Positions 9,101 through 16,933 of a DNA stretch of 64,000 bases are shown one piece after another. How positions within the stretch are numbered: position 1 is the stretch's first letter; each line of letters opens with the position of its first letter. The position numbers and the translations under genes were made by a program. The DNA lies in IMG/VR virus record IMGVR_UViG_3300035158_000293, positions 1 through 64,000 of that record; one strand, 5' to 3'. The stretch comes from a virus. The notes beneath the pieces were generated by a model. It did not search any database. It had not been told where the DNA came from and worked only from the letters and a program-made list of their open reading frames with translations.

Positions 9101-9527
9101 CGGAATAGCTTACTTGCTTGCTACCCATCATGTAAAGCGCCTTGTTACCACCTATTTGCTGAAGGACTGTTTTCGCCCAAGGCGGTACCGCTTCTTCCAA
9201 ATTCTCTCTTACTGTTTTCTTGAGGTGTTTGACATGGCGATTGATCTGTGACTGCTTACACTCGAAACGACCACCAACACGATACCCATTCGTGCCTATG
9301 TAGTTATCAAGAGGAGCACGGTACAGATCACCGTCTGGCCCTTGGAAATACTCGAACTTGCCAAGGAACATCTTGTGACCTTTACTCTTCTCTTCGCCCT
9401 CCCCTATGTCCGGGCAACCCGAATCCCACGATCCGGGTCCGACATCTGCGGGTCGGCGTATAATCTCTACTTTGGCCTTTGTAAATCCCGGAACAGGGTT
9501 GCACTTCTTCTTCCGTTTTTTCGGCAT
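6144..9527 (-). CDS. Long modular virion-associated protein with zinc ribbon and duplicated domain (1127 aa)
   Basis: The start is set at ATG 9527 (MPKKRKKKC), with TTAGGAG nine bases upstream; the longer frame to 9623 has no support and would overlap the previous gene. A four-Cys zinc ribbon (CPACGHEM, later ECPECGAMM) lies at about residues 312-342. Residues about 753-915 hold two tandem copies of an 80-residue domain, each opening with V-D-E-A-[KQ]-K, a strand set ending in VVIG or VIIG, and a basic helix containing RLP. Further x-D-E-A or L-Y-E-A motifs occur near ALDEAR, SLYEAD and QTDEAR, matching the form of T4-like prohead-protease sites. The function of the domains is unknown; I infer a capsid-packaged polyprotein. 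The stop codon lies in a copy of the 15-bp palindrome. It follows the 758-aa gene, which shares the ESxDEA linkers. Confidence 0.65.
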   Translation of the reverse strand: MPKKRKKKCNPVPGFTKAKVEIIRRPADVGPGSWDSGCPDIGEGEEKSKGHKMFLGKFEYFQGPDGDLYRAPLDNYIGTNGYRVGGRFECKQSQINRHVKHLKKTVRENLEEAVPPWAKTVLQQIGGNKALYMMGSKQVSYSEKNKTVNIRIGRNKTSANYLVIHYDRGKDLYDVELVRATRKGSRTTKAEAEGLYADQLKPWIEKETGLYLSLGTMGRSETKETEAQPMRLTESEVRVANRMVVKGYNYILIAEGVEPVYGKTREMLEEINENRFDDEGKIWGLRQLVEVDEGRGDGMGQGGPYQGDGGAEMCVCPACGHEMRHERGTPCNETECPECGAMMIGEALDEARKLSIGDARPAIRDLAKAFKVDTDTAKEVKNILKSGRGEDALKQINDLVDGFGVEYLQPDEDRGDDFTAEYPAYYINMGDTYKPTLLYDGETGKIYLTTWGSWYEYYADQEARRPHKQFKYMIENTFVDETRRAGFQYKTDSDYDSYTWVFTRKEPKANNEEFTIELRAIYDDKKLRVTVMDEEEEEWADEEIHVKNVKKAPQLIVDLYKEAVKEFVQEMNESLYEADIDREAVKQAAMDAAEDIFDEPDEDIIDSMITNAINKGAKDTEDAIQIVINMMRSKEEAVYEAEKKQFTAHMDSVTSNPIMKHYKPDGDFGTTPNTRAMFYELRDNYDLKGQDQEVFKGLNKLLTFAYKVKMRPKDFAWVSSELIKGRIDKNKKWATQASKRIMKKYEGMAETVDEAKKPKITVYDSGRYEDQYIVVIGKTVFDIGYGVDMYAGEIGPASWDLQINPKWKKVPMNRLPQKIQQRIRKRLRQYMTGESVDEAQKVVVYDAGEDAFDRYTVIIGTEAYGMSNRPFSPQGFNQFVGDVGKHVHLGKHLGKKVSVKRLPKEVQKAIRQRQTDEARSQHTNGDEIINEVFGNPKDMDADEIQLQVVNIEPIYLEAVRLYKRFGGGRRLERAYVDLLTQEFKGAPKREIEAAAEEMADDAEDMFAESVEEEVDEIRITIPKADIAKFTNYADERGVSSEADVTFTESGDMVVTLTEEDAALIGVGLSESEDDDDADGLVEIEFDRSKAQEVMQRAEFLRLPDDTPVRYSGGKLILSVPQDIAEQF

Positions 9528-9565
9528 CGTTGTTGTGCTCCTAATGACTACGGAACTCGTTGTTT

Positions 9566-11842
9566 TCAAGCAAGCTGCGCTTTGAGGAACGCCTTGGTCT
9601 CTTTCGCACCATACCCGCGCCAACGCTTGAGTGCTTTGAGAAGCGTGGGAATGTATGCCTTAACTTTAGCATCTGAACCTTTCTCCACGCGACGCTCCAT
9701 CTCACGAATCGGGTCCATCGCTTCGATATTTCTACCACTCATGTCAGACGCCCAACCCCGCGCTAACCTCAACGCTTCTTGCATATCGGAAACCTTCACA
9801 GCTTCAAAAATGGATCGAACGCCCTCCGTACTTTCATACACGTCGGACGCTTTCACTTGCTTGTCGAAGTTGACTTTGGCCCCCTTCGCTGGGCCGGGGG
9901 TACCCTCCATCCGCCAAACAGTCTTGCCTTTGTACGTTCCAATGGGGAACAGCGTGCCGTGGACAGTAACCCACGAACCTTTGGAAGTTACAGCCGAGGG
10001 ACCAGCGATACCACCGGCTTCCATAGCCGAAAGCGTGCCATTGCGATTGAAGAGGTAGTCACCGTCCTTCACACGCCGGGCTTCGTCGAGTTCACTCTCG
10101 GGGAGTTTATCCACTTTAGCGATTGCCTGCTCGATGACCTGCAACGGGGACGCGGCCTGTATACGCTTGCCACCTACAGAAACCCACCATTGCGGTTTCC
10201 GAAGCGCCAAGTCGTTGCGGATGGTTACTTCCTTGGCCGTGTTTTGATTGACCAGTTTAATTTCACCACCCGTCGAACCCCCACTACCGTCGCTCTCCAC
10301 AGGTACATACTGTGTCACGACCCAATCGCCGAACTTCTGTCCTTGTTTGATGCGGGCTTCGTCAATGGATTCGTCTACTTCAAACTTGCGGAGTTTGTCT
10401 GCGTCAAGTTTTGCATGGAAAGCGCCGTAACCATACTTCTTGACCAAAGCCTTCCCATAGGGATCACGTAACGGTATCCGATACGTTACTTCATCGTCAA
10501 AACCGTACTCGTAAACTTCGATCTCCTTGTTACCAATCTCAAAGTCACAAGCTAGTTTACGGCCTTCGTCAATGGATTCTGGTATTACACGAGCACCAAC
10601 GCGCTTCGCGGCTTTCTTGATGTAATTGATGTATGTCTGGCTCACGTTGCCGTGCGGTTCCCCCAAACTGATCCGGTTGCCGCTACGTTGTGCGAGCGCG
10701 TTGCTGAACGTACTGTGGTACGAGGACATGAGGAAGGTATCCCCACCCTTCTCTTCCACCCACAAATTCTTGCCGGGCTTGACGTCTGTGTCACCGTCAA
10801 CAAACTTGTCTACTACGCGCTTGTCGCTCTTCTTCATTTTATACCCGGCGACTTCATCCACCATGACTTTCTCGTGCAGTTCTTCTTCGCTCAAGCCAAC
10901 GACTTCAGCAATCGCTTGTAGTGCCGCGGAAAGCTCCCAATCCGCTTTGGCATCTTCAACAGCTTGGAGTAACGCGGGACTTACTTGTGTGCTCGCGGCT
11001 ATGGCAGCGAGTTTTTTGTCGTCAATGTCCTCACGGCGCATCCGGGCGGCGCGTAGGCGCTTGGCCCGGTGCTTCTTTGCGGCTTTCTTCGCAATACGGC
11101 TCCGCTTGGGGTCCACCCGTTTACCGGAGCGTTTGCGCTTCTTACGCCAGAGTTTGCGTTTGCGTTTTTCTTTCGCGGTCATACGCCGCTCGTCGAGAGA
11201 CTCACCAAAAGTGTTCGCGCGATTGTCTGCCCACGCAACATAAGAGGTGAGAACAGGCTCTTCCCAATGCTCATCCCACACAACGGTGGTGGCGTTGGGT
11301 TCGTCCATGACGATGTAATAAGAGTTACCCTCTCTACCTATGCGCTTCCCTCTTCCGAGGTTTGCCCTTGCACCGTCTTCGTCCACCTCTTCGAGTATTG
11401 ATAGGACGTCTTCCAACAGACTCTTGGCCTTGCCTGCGTTCGCACCAACCATTTTCTTCAAAGGCTTGAGCAGTTTTTTCGCTACCTCTTTCTTCGTTTT
11501 TGCGTCGATCCGCCAAAAACGAAGAAGCCCCTTCTCCACACCTTGTTGGGTAAGGGGTGCGTAGTCCTCCAAGAACTCCTTGGTGTAATACGGATCGTCC
11601 TCTTCGTCGAGAGACTCACCCGTCTTCTTGCGCTTCTTCTTGAGATCAGCGAGGGTCTTTTTGTGCTTCTTCTTGCAACCCTCCTCCATCTTTTCGAGAA
11701 TCGTGTCCAGCAGGTAGTCAGCTTTATGGCTGTCGCCTTCCGACACGGCTTCATCGAAATCTCGGACCAACTCCTTGGGCACGTTGGTCTGAACTACGAG
11801 GTGAACAAACGCGGGTTCGGACGCGAATTCTCTGCAATTCAT
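9566..11842 (-). CDS. Modular protein with repeated E-S-x-D-E linkers and very basic segment (758 aa)
   Basis: Modules are separated by ESLDE, ESLDER, ESIDEG, ESIDEAR and ESELDEAR near residues 78, 216, 422, 492 and 582, with a final STEG...IFEA near 672. Each fits the [L/I]-x-E cleavage form of T4-type prohead proteases. Residues about 216-265 are extremely basic (KRKRKLWRKKRKRSGKR and a second Arg/Lys run), suggesting DNA contact inside the head. The other modules are beta-rich and unrecognised (GDWVVTQYVPV, GKTVWRMEG). The N-terminus contains REFASE at residues 4-9, which resembles the capsid-targeting leader of T4 internal proteins. The start at 11842 has GGAGACAACC in front. I infer a head-internal polyprotein. 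Confidence 0.65.
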   Translation of the reverse strand: MNCREFASEPAFVHLVVQTNVPKELVRDFDEAVSEGDSHKADYLLDTILEKMEEGCKKKHKKTLADLKKKRKKTGESLDEEDDPYYTKEFLEDYAPLTQQGVEKGLLRFWRIDAKTKKEVAKKLLKPLKKMVGANAGKAKSLLEDVLSILEEVDEDGARANLGRGKRIGREGNSYYIVMDEPNATTVVWDEHWEEPVLTSYVAWADNRANTFGESLDERRMTAKEKRKRKLWRKKRKRSGKRVDPKRSRIAKKAAKKHRAKRLRAARMRREDIDDKKLAAIAASTQVSPALLQAVEDAKADWELSAALQAIAEVVGLSEEELHEKVMVDEVAGYKMKKSDKRVVDKFVDGDTDVKPGKNLWVEEKGGDTFLMSSYHSTFSNALAQRSGNRISLGEPHGNVSQTYINYIKKAAKRVGARVIPESIDEGRKLACDFEIGNKEIEVYEYGFDDEVTYRIPLRDPYGKALVKKYGYGAFHAKLDADKLRKFEVDESIDEARIKQGQKFGDWVVTQYVPVESDGSGGSTGGEIKLVNQNTAKEVTIRNDLALRKPQWWVSVGGKRIQAASPLQVIEQAIAKVDKLPESELDEARRVKDGDYLFNRNGTLSAMEAGGIAGPSAVTSKGSWVTVHGTLFPIGTYKGKTVWRMEGTPGPAKGAKVNFDKQVKASDVYESTEGVRSIFEAVKVSDMQEALRLARGWASDMSGRNIEAMDPIREMERRVEKGSDAKVKAYIPTLLKALKRWRGYGAKETKAFLKAQLA

Positions 11843-11864
11843 GGTTGTCTCCGACGGTTCGGAC

Positions 11865-12239
11865 CTAGTCGAGACAACCCATGTGAGCGAACTGTCCCGA
11901 CGGCAAAACTTTTAGGTATCCGGGCATCTCGATCAGACACCCGCAAACGCAACACCTAATATAACGTGGTTCATGGTGTTGTCCAATAGTTTGCCCCGGT
12001 TTTTGACGCGAAGTCAAACGTCGGTACAGTTTGATGTGATATGCGAACCACCCGAAAACGGCAGGGTTGTTCTTATAACGTGTGTGTAAATCGCTAAACT
12101 CCTCAACACAAGCCGGACACACAGAAGCGTAGTTTTCACCCGTCTTAATTTTCGGAAGCGGCGGAACGGCAACTACTGTGTCACCGCAAATAGCACATTG
12201 AAACACGTAACACACTTGACTCTCGAGCAATGGCATCAT
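11865..12239 (-). CDS. Small zinc-binding protein with two Cys-pair units (124 aa)
   Basis: There are two treble-clef or ribbon-like units. One is near the N-terminus (FQCAICGDTVV, later SVCPACVEEF) and one near the C-terminus (IRCCVCGCLIE, later a Gly-Cys near the end). Family and partner are not recognised. Starts at 12239 or 12236 (tandem ATGATG) overlap the stop of the TPR/zinc protein, so the two are translationally coupled. A variant palindrome (TTGACGCGAAGTCAA, 12003-12017) lies inside the coding region, read in the L-T-S-R frame. Confidence 0.6.
   Translation of the reverse strand: MMPLLESQVCYVFQCAICGDTVVAVPPLPKIKTGENYASVCPACVEEFSDLHTRYKNNPAVFGWFAYHIKLYRRLTSRQKPGQTIGQHHEPRYIRCCVCGCLIEMPGYLKVLPSGQFAHMGCLD
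12003..12017. repeat. 15-bp palindrome copy 3 (variant)
   Basis: TTGACGCGAAGTCAA keeps the outer arms with a changed centre. It encodes LTSRQ in the 124-aa zinc gene, a different frame from copy 1. Confidence 0.6.
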
Positions 12240-14581
12240 CCTTTGCAAAGCTCTGTGTAACGGTCTTCAACATACTCGCGAGCCTCTTCACAGTCCGCGA
12301 AGAACTCCATATCCCCGGTCCTCTCCTCCTCGGGAAACGTCAAATTCTCGTGGTAGTACCCAATGTCGTGCCACGGCACCAACCTGCGGAAAACTTTGAC
12401 AACGTAAATAGTCCTGCCCCCGTAGGGAAGCTCCACCGTGAGGATGGTAAACTGCGCATCTGTGTTGCGCTTCACATCCACAATGGTACACGGTGGTGGA
12501 CCCTCACGCAAGAACAAGCTCACAGCATCCGATAAACGCGACGGGCCGTCCCCTTGCTTCACACGTTCTGCAAACGCGAGAATAATCTGTTTCAAAGCCA
12601 AACCGCTCGGTAAGCCGTAGTGATCCGAAACCTCATACAACTCTGTCTTGACCTCCTCAAGAGCCGCCTCCACAGCCTCCCATCGGCTTTCGTCCTGCGT
12701 CTTTTTCTTGGTCACTTTCGTTTTCTCCTGCCCCTCGGCTTTTGTATTTTCTGTTGTTGAAGTTTTTGTAGAAGCGACCTCTCCCGATAACTCGTAATAA
12801 GCCAACACAGCGGCCAACTCCTCTGCGGCCCACGTAGTATCAGGGGGGAAAGGTTTAGCATAGCCTTCCAAACCGTGTCTGATCCTATGACACAGGTGAC
12901 AAATTGCCTGTTTGACTTTTTTGCCTCTGATCCAACACAATGAATGGTGGCGTGTCTGTCCACAACAAGAACACACCTTCGTGGCAACATCTCCGTCTTT
13001 TATCTTCTGTGTGGCTATTATAACTTTTTTCTCCCAAGTGCTACGATATTGACAACTTGTGCATCGTACACCATGCGAACCCAACCTGCCGGATTTGTAC
13101 TTTAATGGGTATTCCTTAGCGCACTCTGTACACCAGAAGTAACCCTTTTTAGGCTTGCTCACCTTAGCCTCCTGTTTGATTTTTTGCGGCTCCTCAACCT
13201 TCTTGACACGGCGCTTGGCCCTGTGTTTTATGCGTTTTTTGTTTTTACTGGTTGCTCCGTTGAGAGGGTTTTGGTAACACCACTCATCCACATCCTTGCG
13301 AACAAGAGTATTTCGAGCAGTACCCCACTTCCGTAGTGCGGCCTCGCCTTCAGGCAAACCTAACGCTTTCGGTGTGTCCTTCGGGATAGCTTCGCGAGCC
13401 TTCCACATGCACACCCTGCAAACGATGTGAAAGCCATCAACAGAGCCACCTGTAAAATGTGAAAGAGGCCGTTCCACGCCACACTCCACACAGACCCTGA
13501 CCCCGCGATATTTCGGCGTATCCTCGTACTTCGCTTCATCCCGCGCCAGCGTTTCCGAAAGGACACAAACTTGACAAACGGGCGTGGACGACCGCAACTG
13601 TGACTTCCGGTAGTAAGCAGGTTTGTAAATGTACCCACAACGTGAACACTTGACATAACTGTATGTTACGTCTGTCTCCCTTTTAGCGGCCAAGAATAAC
13701 TGAGCCTTGCGCACGTTGGCACGAAAGACCCCGTCTGGACGTAAAGGTCGCACGGTCTTGCCTGTGGCTTTTACAAGGAGGCCATCATACGCCCGTTGGC
13801 ATAGCTTGCACCAATCTGTGTTTGCCGTGGTATAAAAAAGAGTCTGCGGTAGCGCGTCACCGCACAAAGGACAAACGCTCGTTGTGTCGTCCGCTTCATC
13901 GTAACCCTTTTTCAACGTCCCCCGTACAAAAACACAATCGGTGCAAACTTCCCCTTTGCCCCCCGACTTGTATGTGTTCTCTACTACGTCGCCACACACC
14001 TCACATCGAAAACACCCCTCCGATGGAGTTTGACTTTGTGTCAAAGGCGCGTCCAACACTTCTTCAGGACATTGTGTTTCCGTTTCTCCCAATCTCAAGC
14101 TTTCAGCCTGTTTGTAAGCCTTGTTCGCTCGTTCGACATCTCCAAGGGCTGTATAAAGATCGCCCACAAGGGCATAAAACTCTACATCGCGATCCTCACA
14201 AGACTCCTGCAAAGCGCTTTTCAAGCTCGTTTCTGCGCCGTCTGCTTCGTTCAAGTGGAGCAACACTCGCGCCTGTTGTAGATGCGCCCTCGCAAAGTTG
14301 GGTCGCTGTTCCACAACCCGTGCAAAGTTTTTTAGGGCCTCTTCCCAATCCCCCTTGGAAGCCCACACCAACCCTAAAAGGTAGAAAGTCCGGGGGTCTT
14401 TGGGTCTCGATCTCGCGGCTATCTCTGCATGATGGTATGCTCCCGGTCCATAGTTTAAGGCAACCAGAAGCTCCACAAGATCACACCGAGCCTCGAAATC
14501 GTTGGGGTCACGTTTTAAGCGTTGTTTCAAAAAATGTACCCGTAGGAACCTCTCCGTATCAGTCATTTCTCTCTTTGACAT
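12236..14581 (-). CDS. TPR protein with six zinc-ribbon/knuckle modules (781 aa)
   Basis: Residues about 15-175 form at least four tetratricopeptide-type helical hairpins (FYLLGLVWASKGDWEEAL, then NFARVVEQRPNFARAHLQQA). Six Cys-x2-Cys...Cys-x2-Cys units follow, near residues 190, 234, 310, 365, 480 and 537 (CEVCGDVV, CPLCGDAL, CSRCGYIY, CVECGVER, CTECAKEY, CSCCGQTR). The C-terminal 80 residues are a separate beta-rich domain (FTILTVELPYGG). TPRs bind proteins and the ribbons probably bind nucleic acid or protein, so a scaffold or recruitment role is an inference. The start is uncertain: ATG 14581 has AGGGG eight bases upstream, ATG 14566 overlaps the previous stop. A longer frame to 14707 is unlikely because it reads through the previous gene. 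A palindrome copy is at 14030-14044. Confidence 0.65.
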   Translation of the reverse strand: MSKREMTDTERFLRVHFLKQRLKRDPNDFEARCDLVELLVALNYGPGAYHHAEIAARSRPKDPRTFYLLGLVWASKGDWEEALKNFARVVEQRPNFARAHLQQARVLLHLNEADGAETSLKSALQESCEDRDVEFYALVGDLYTALGDVERANKAYKQAESLRLGETETQCPEEVLDAPLTQSQTPSEGCFRCEVCGDVVENTYKSGGKGEVCTDCVFVRGTLKKGYDEADDTTSVCPLCGDALPQTLFYTTANTDWCKLCQRAYDGLLVKATGKTVRPLRPDGVFRANVRKAQLFLAAKRETDVTYSYVKCSRCGYIYKPAYYRKSQLRSSTPVCQVCVLSETLARDEAKYEDTPKYRGVRVCVECGVERPLSHFTGGSVDGFHIVCRVCMWKAREAIPKDTPKALGLPEGEAALRKWGTARNTLVRKDVDEWCYQNPLNGATSKNKKRIKHRAKRRVKKVEEPQKIKQEAKVSKPKKGYFWCTECAKEYPLKYKSGRLGSHGVRCTSCQYRSTWEKKVIIATQKIKDGDVATKVCSCCGQTRHHSLCWIRGKKVKQAICHLCHRIRHGLEGYAKPFPPDTTWAAEELAAVLAYYELSGEVASTKTSTTENTKAEGQEKTKVTKKKTQDESRWEAVEAALEEVKTELYEVSDHYGLPSGLALKQIILAFAERVKQGDGPSRLSDAVSLFLREGPPPCTIVDVKRNTDAQFTILTVELPYGGRTIYVVKVFRRLVPWHDIGYYHENLTFPEEERTGDMEFFADCEEAREYVEDRYTELCKG
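14030..14044. repeat. 15-bp palindrome copy 4
   Basis: TTGACTTTGTGTCAA in the TPR/zinc gene, encoding LTQSQ between the TPR part and the first zinc module. Confidence 0.75.
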
Positions 14582-14846
14582 CTGCGTCGCCCCTGTTTGA
14601 TCTGTCGGCAATTCTATCGGCACACGCCTGTAACCATGTGGAATACTGCCGCTCTTTCGGTCGGTAGTAATTCGCCTGAACCCGAAGCCAGCGCACCAGC
14701 CCATCATCAGCCCCTCGCCCTGTGGTTATAATTTCCAGCCACCGCTTGGCCCGTTCCGCCGCCTCTGCAAGCTCAAAGCGGCGGGCATCCACACAATAAA
14801 GCCTGAGCACGTTGATCAAACGGTCGCGGAAGTCCTCATGTGACAT
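14559..14846 (-). CDS. Small helical hypothetical protein (95 aa)
   Basis: The start is taken at ATG 14846 (MSHEDFRDRL), two bases after the stop of the P-loop ATPase gene. The protein is almost all helix, rich in Arg and Ala (FELAEAAERAKRWLEII, WLQACADRIADR), with no cysteine cluster. It overlaps the start of the TPR/zinc gene by about 23 bases, consistent with coupled translation. The family is unknown. Its place in the cluster ATPase - helical - TPR suggests a regulatory or assembly complex, but no direct evidence shows this. Confidence 0.55.
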   Translation of the reverse strand: MSHEDFRDRLINVLRLYCVDARRFELAEAAERAKRWLEIITTGRGADDGLVRWLRVQANYYRPKERQYSTWLQACADRIADRSNRGDADVKERND

Positions 14847-14848
14847 GA

Positions 14849-15334
14849 CTAGTTTTTCTTCTCTGGCGAGGCCATTACTGTGACCCACAAACGTAGACCG
14901 AGTTCCTTTGCCCACTTTTTGAGCGCCTCGTGGAGCTTGTCACAGTTGGCTCCTGCGAGTGCGTACAACGGATCGATAATAACGACTTTCGGGGCAGACT
15001 CGGAGTAGACACCCCCCTTGAGAGTTTTGACGGACTCCGCGTATTTGCGCTTGATGTACCCCAATTTGGTCTCGCTGTGGTTGAAGTGGCAAATCCACAG
15101 AGTTGTGACTTGATTGAGGCTGAGGTGTTCCAACCGCCTCGTTAGGGACACCTGCCGCATGTCACCGTTGAAGAGCACCGTACTCTTTCCCTCGTCGGAA
15201 GCGCTTCTGACGACCTTGTCGAGAACCACCGTAGTCTTGCCGGTGCCTGCTGAACCTGCGAGAAAACCAACCTCACCCACATCAATGGAATCGTACCGCA
15301 GATCGGCGTCGTCTGTGTTGAAAACTTTGGACAT
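14849..15334 (-). CDS. Small RecA/KaiC-like P-loop ATPase (161 aa)
   Basis: There is a Walker A motif GSAGTGKTT at about residues 28-36 and a Walker B-like strand KVVIIDPLYAL near residue 118, with an FNGDM segment between. At 161 residues this is a minimal single-domain ATPase of the RecA/DnaB/KaiC superfamily type, shorter than the usual 230 residues or more. The start is ATG 15334 (MSKVF), with AAGGGGGCAGT upstream. It follows a helix-turn-helix gene by 46 bases and precedes a small helical gene by two. Possible roles are DNA recombination, packaging or a signalling switch, and I cannot choose among them. Confidence 0.65.
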   Translation of the reverse strand: MSKVFNTDDADLRYDSIDVGEVGFLAGSAGTGKTTVVLDKVVRSASDEGKSTVLFNGDMRQVSLTRRLEHLSLNQVTTLWICHFNHSETKLGYIKRKYAESVKTLKGGVYSESAPKVVIIDPLYALAGANCDKLHEALKKWAKELGLRLWVTVMASPEKKN

Positions 15335-15380
15335 ACTGCCCCCTTGGGAAAAGCTTGTCTGCAAAATAAAGTGTAGTTAC

Positions 15381-16073
15381 TCAGCCGCCCAAGAGCCCTT
15401 CAGCGGCCAACCAATCCATTATCTCCGCTCGTGCGGCTTGAAGCGTGGGGTGGTCCCCGTTGCCTGCGTGTAGTGCCAACGCAGTCAAAATAGCCTGCAC
15501 CGGAGGGGTCCGCTTTGCTTGACCGCGCCTTCCGGGAGGAGTGAACATTATCTTGTACTGAATGTCACCCCCCTGCGCGAGCGTCTGCCCAATCTCGTTC
15601 TCTGGCACGTTGCTCTCGCTGGTGTCATCCTCGGCATCTTCCTCGGGTGCGTTTTCCGCCTCTATGTCCCCCAAAGGCGGACGAAACTCGCCCAGCGCCT
15701 CTTTCGCGTGCGTTGCAAAATCAGGAGCATCCTCGTCCAACTCGTCAGGCTCGGGTTCCTCTACAAGGACCGCGGTGTCGTTGTCGTCGGTCTCGTCCTC
15801 GTCGGAACCCTGCAACGCCTCGGGAATGTCGTAGTCCCCGCTGGCGTATCTCTCCCGCAATTCGGGTGCAACCTCCTCCCGGTCATCGACCGAAAAGCCC
15901 ATCAATTCGTGGAGCATATAAGGCGTCCACGACGGGAACGCAGGAACGAAGCCCCGCTTGCCCTTTTTCTCTCCATCGCTCTCGATCCAACCCTTCTTGT
16001 GGGCTGAACGCACGGTGCTCGGGGAAACATCTGCAAGCTCCGCTACCTCATTGGCATCGAGTTTGTCACTCAT
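15381..16073 (-). CDS. MerR/excisionase-type helix-turn-helix protein with acidic middle (230 aa)
   Basis: Residues 4-32 (LDANEVAELADVSPSTVR, then HKKGWI) fit a MerR/excisionase-like winged helix-turn-helix. An acidic, disordered stretch follows (about 85-170, many Asp/Glu/Pro). The C-terminus is a helical domain (VQAILTALALHAGNG, AARAEIMDWLAAEGLL) that may mediate oligomerisation. The start at ATG 16073 has GGAGGGCATT directly upstream; the frame extends four codons further but without such a site. It is the first gene after the WDGH-like gene, then ATPase and TPR genes follow. It may be a DNA-binding regulator, possibly of the 15-bp palindrome, though that link is speculation. Confidence 0.6.
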   Translation of the reverse strand: MSDKLDANEVAELADVSPSTVRSAHKKGWIESDGEKKGKRGFVPAFPSWTPYMLHELMGFSVDDREEVAPELRERYASGDYDIPEALQGSDEDETDDNDTAVLVEEPEPDELDEDAPDFATHAKEALGEFRPPLGDIEAENAPEEDAEDDTSESNVPENEIGQTLAQGGDIQYKIMFTPPGRRGQAKRTPPVQAILTALALHAGNGDHPTLQAARAEIMDWLAAEGLLGG

Positions 16074-16102
16074 AATGCCCTCCACGTCTGTGAATGTGTA
16101 TA

Positions 16103-16468
16103 TTATTTGTTTTGCTTATGTGCTTGTTTTATCCACGCCGCCAAGCGATGTACGACGTCGTTGGACGTGTGCCCATCGAATTCAGGAGCACACTCCGTAG
16201 TGCGTATATCGCAATCGTCGAGCAAGCCCCAAAGAGCTTCAGGAAGATGATACGAGATGTCGCCGGTCGGAAGGTGCATACCGGCGATAAACCAACCCGG
16301 CGTCCTTTTACCGTCGTCGTGACACCGAGCACGCCACGCCTTTTTGGGGTGACTAAGCATGAGCGCTATCAAAAGGTGGTTCCGGTGCGCGTACAACTCA
16401 CCGAACGTATGATAGCCGTCTGACAAAGCTTCGGGGGCCTCCCCGCCAAACTCACGTCTGTTCTGCAC
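16103..16468 (-). CDS. WDGH-type phage protein (121 aa)
   Basis: The order of motifs matches a phage family often called WDGH-domain proteins: DGYHTFGELYAHRNHL, then WRARCHDDGK, GWFIAGMHLPTGDISYHLP, and FDGHTSNDVVHRL near the end. Phe replaces Trp in the name motif. The family is common in phages and its biochemical role is unknown to me. The length is typical for the family. The start at 16468 is followed by EFGGEAPEALSDGY. It has its own strong promoter at 16516-16544 and leads the cluster that continues into the helix-turn-helix and ATPase genes. Confidence 0.6.
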   Translation of the reverse strand: MQNRREFGGEAPEALSDGYHTFGELYAHRNHLLIALMLSHPKKAWRARCHDDGKRTPGWFIAGMHLPTGDISYHLPEALWGLLDDCDIRTTECAPEFDGHTSNDVVHRLAAWIKQAHKQNK

Positions 16469-16515
16469 GGTGCAATCCTCTCGTGCGGTGTCGTCAAAAC
16501 GTGTACCGCAAATAA

Positions 16516-16544
16516 AGCATATGTCACGATTCGCAGTCTGTCAA
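16516..16544 (-). promoter_or_regulatory. Strong sigma-70-like promoter
   Basis: On the minus strand TTGACA (16539-16544) and TATGCT (16516-16521) are exactly 17 bases apart. An AT-rich stretch (ATTATTTTTTGAAAAAT) sits directly upstream and could act as an UP element. It lies about 48 bases before the WDGH-type gene and probably drives the cluster from there down to the TPR gene. The 191-base gap that holds it also contains one copy of the 15-bp palindrome (16636-16650). Confidence 0.7.
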
Positions 16545-16635
16545 GGATTTTTCAAAAAATAATCCGGTGGAAGGAGATTTGAAAAAGATATGGCGTGTAA
16601 CGCACAACGCAACGTGTATGGATACAAATACGAGT

Positions 16636-16650
16636 TTGACACAACGTCAA
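16636..16650. repeat. 15-bp palindrome copy 5
   Basis: TTGACACAACGTCAA in the intergenic gap, 9 bases past the stop of the 89-aa gene. Confidence 0.85.
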
Positions 16651-16659
16651 GGCAATTTC

Positions 16660-16929
16660 TCACTTCCCGCGGGCACGTTCATGACGATCCACAAACGCCT
16701 GTAGTTCTTCCGCGGATACATCCTCCCCTATGAGCACGTCCGCCAAGTCCTCATGCTCTTCAAGTATCTTGGCCACGTCTTCATCTGAAAGGGGTTTGTC
16801 CGGCCCACCGTTTTCGTCTGCCACTTCTATGACCTTCAGAATGCCTTTGTACAACTTGGTAGACCGCAAGCTGTCACCACACGTTGACGTTGTGCGTTCC
16901 TGTGGCTCTCTAACTTTTGTGTCGGACAT
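16660..16929 (-). CDS. Small acidic hypothetical protein (89 aa)
   Basis: It has a basic/polar first 30 residues and then a helical acidic part (LSDEDVAKILEEHEDLADVL, AEELQAFVDRHERARGK). It has no cysteine motif or membrane segment and the family is not recognised. It starts 4 bases after the stop of the membrane-anchored 125-aa gene. Ten bases past its stop lies a 15-bp palindrome copy. It shares the promoter at 17359-17386 with the gene before it. Confidence 0.5.
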   Translation of the reverse strand: MSDTKVREPQERTTSTCGDSLRSTKLYKGILKVIEVADENGGPDKPLSDEDVAKILEEHEDLADVLIGEDVSAEELQAFVDRHERARGK

Positions 16930-16933
16930 GGAT

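Noticed and set aside
16594-16740. Small plus-strand frame after AGGAG in the gap upstream of the WDGH-type gene
   Set aside because: It has a fair ribosome site but runs into the minus-strand 89-aa gene and encodes no recognisable motif; no other plus-strand gene exists in the window.
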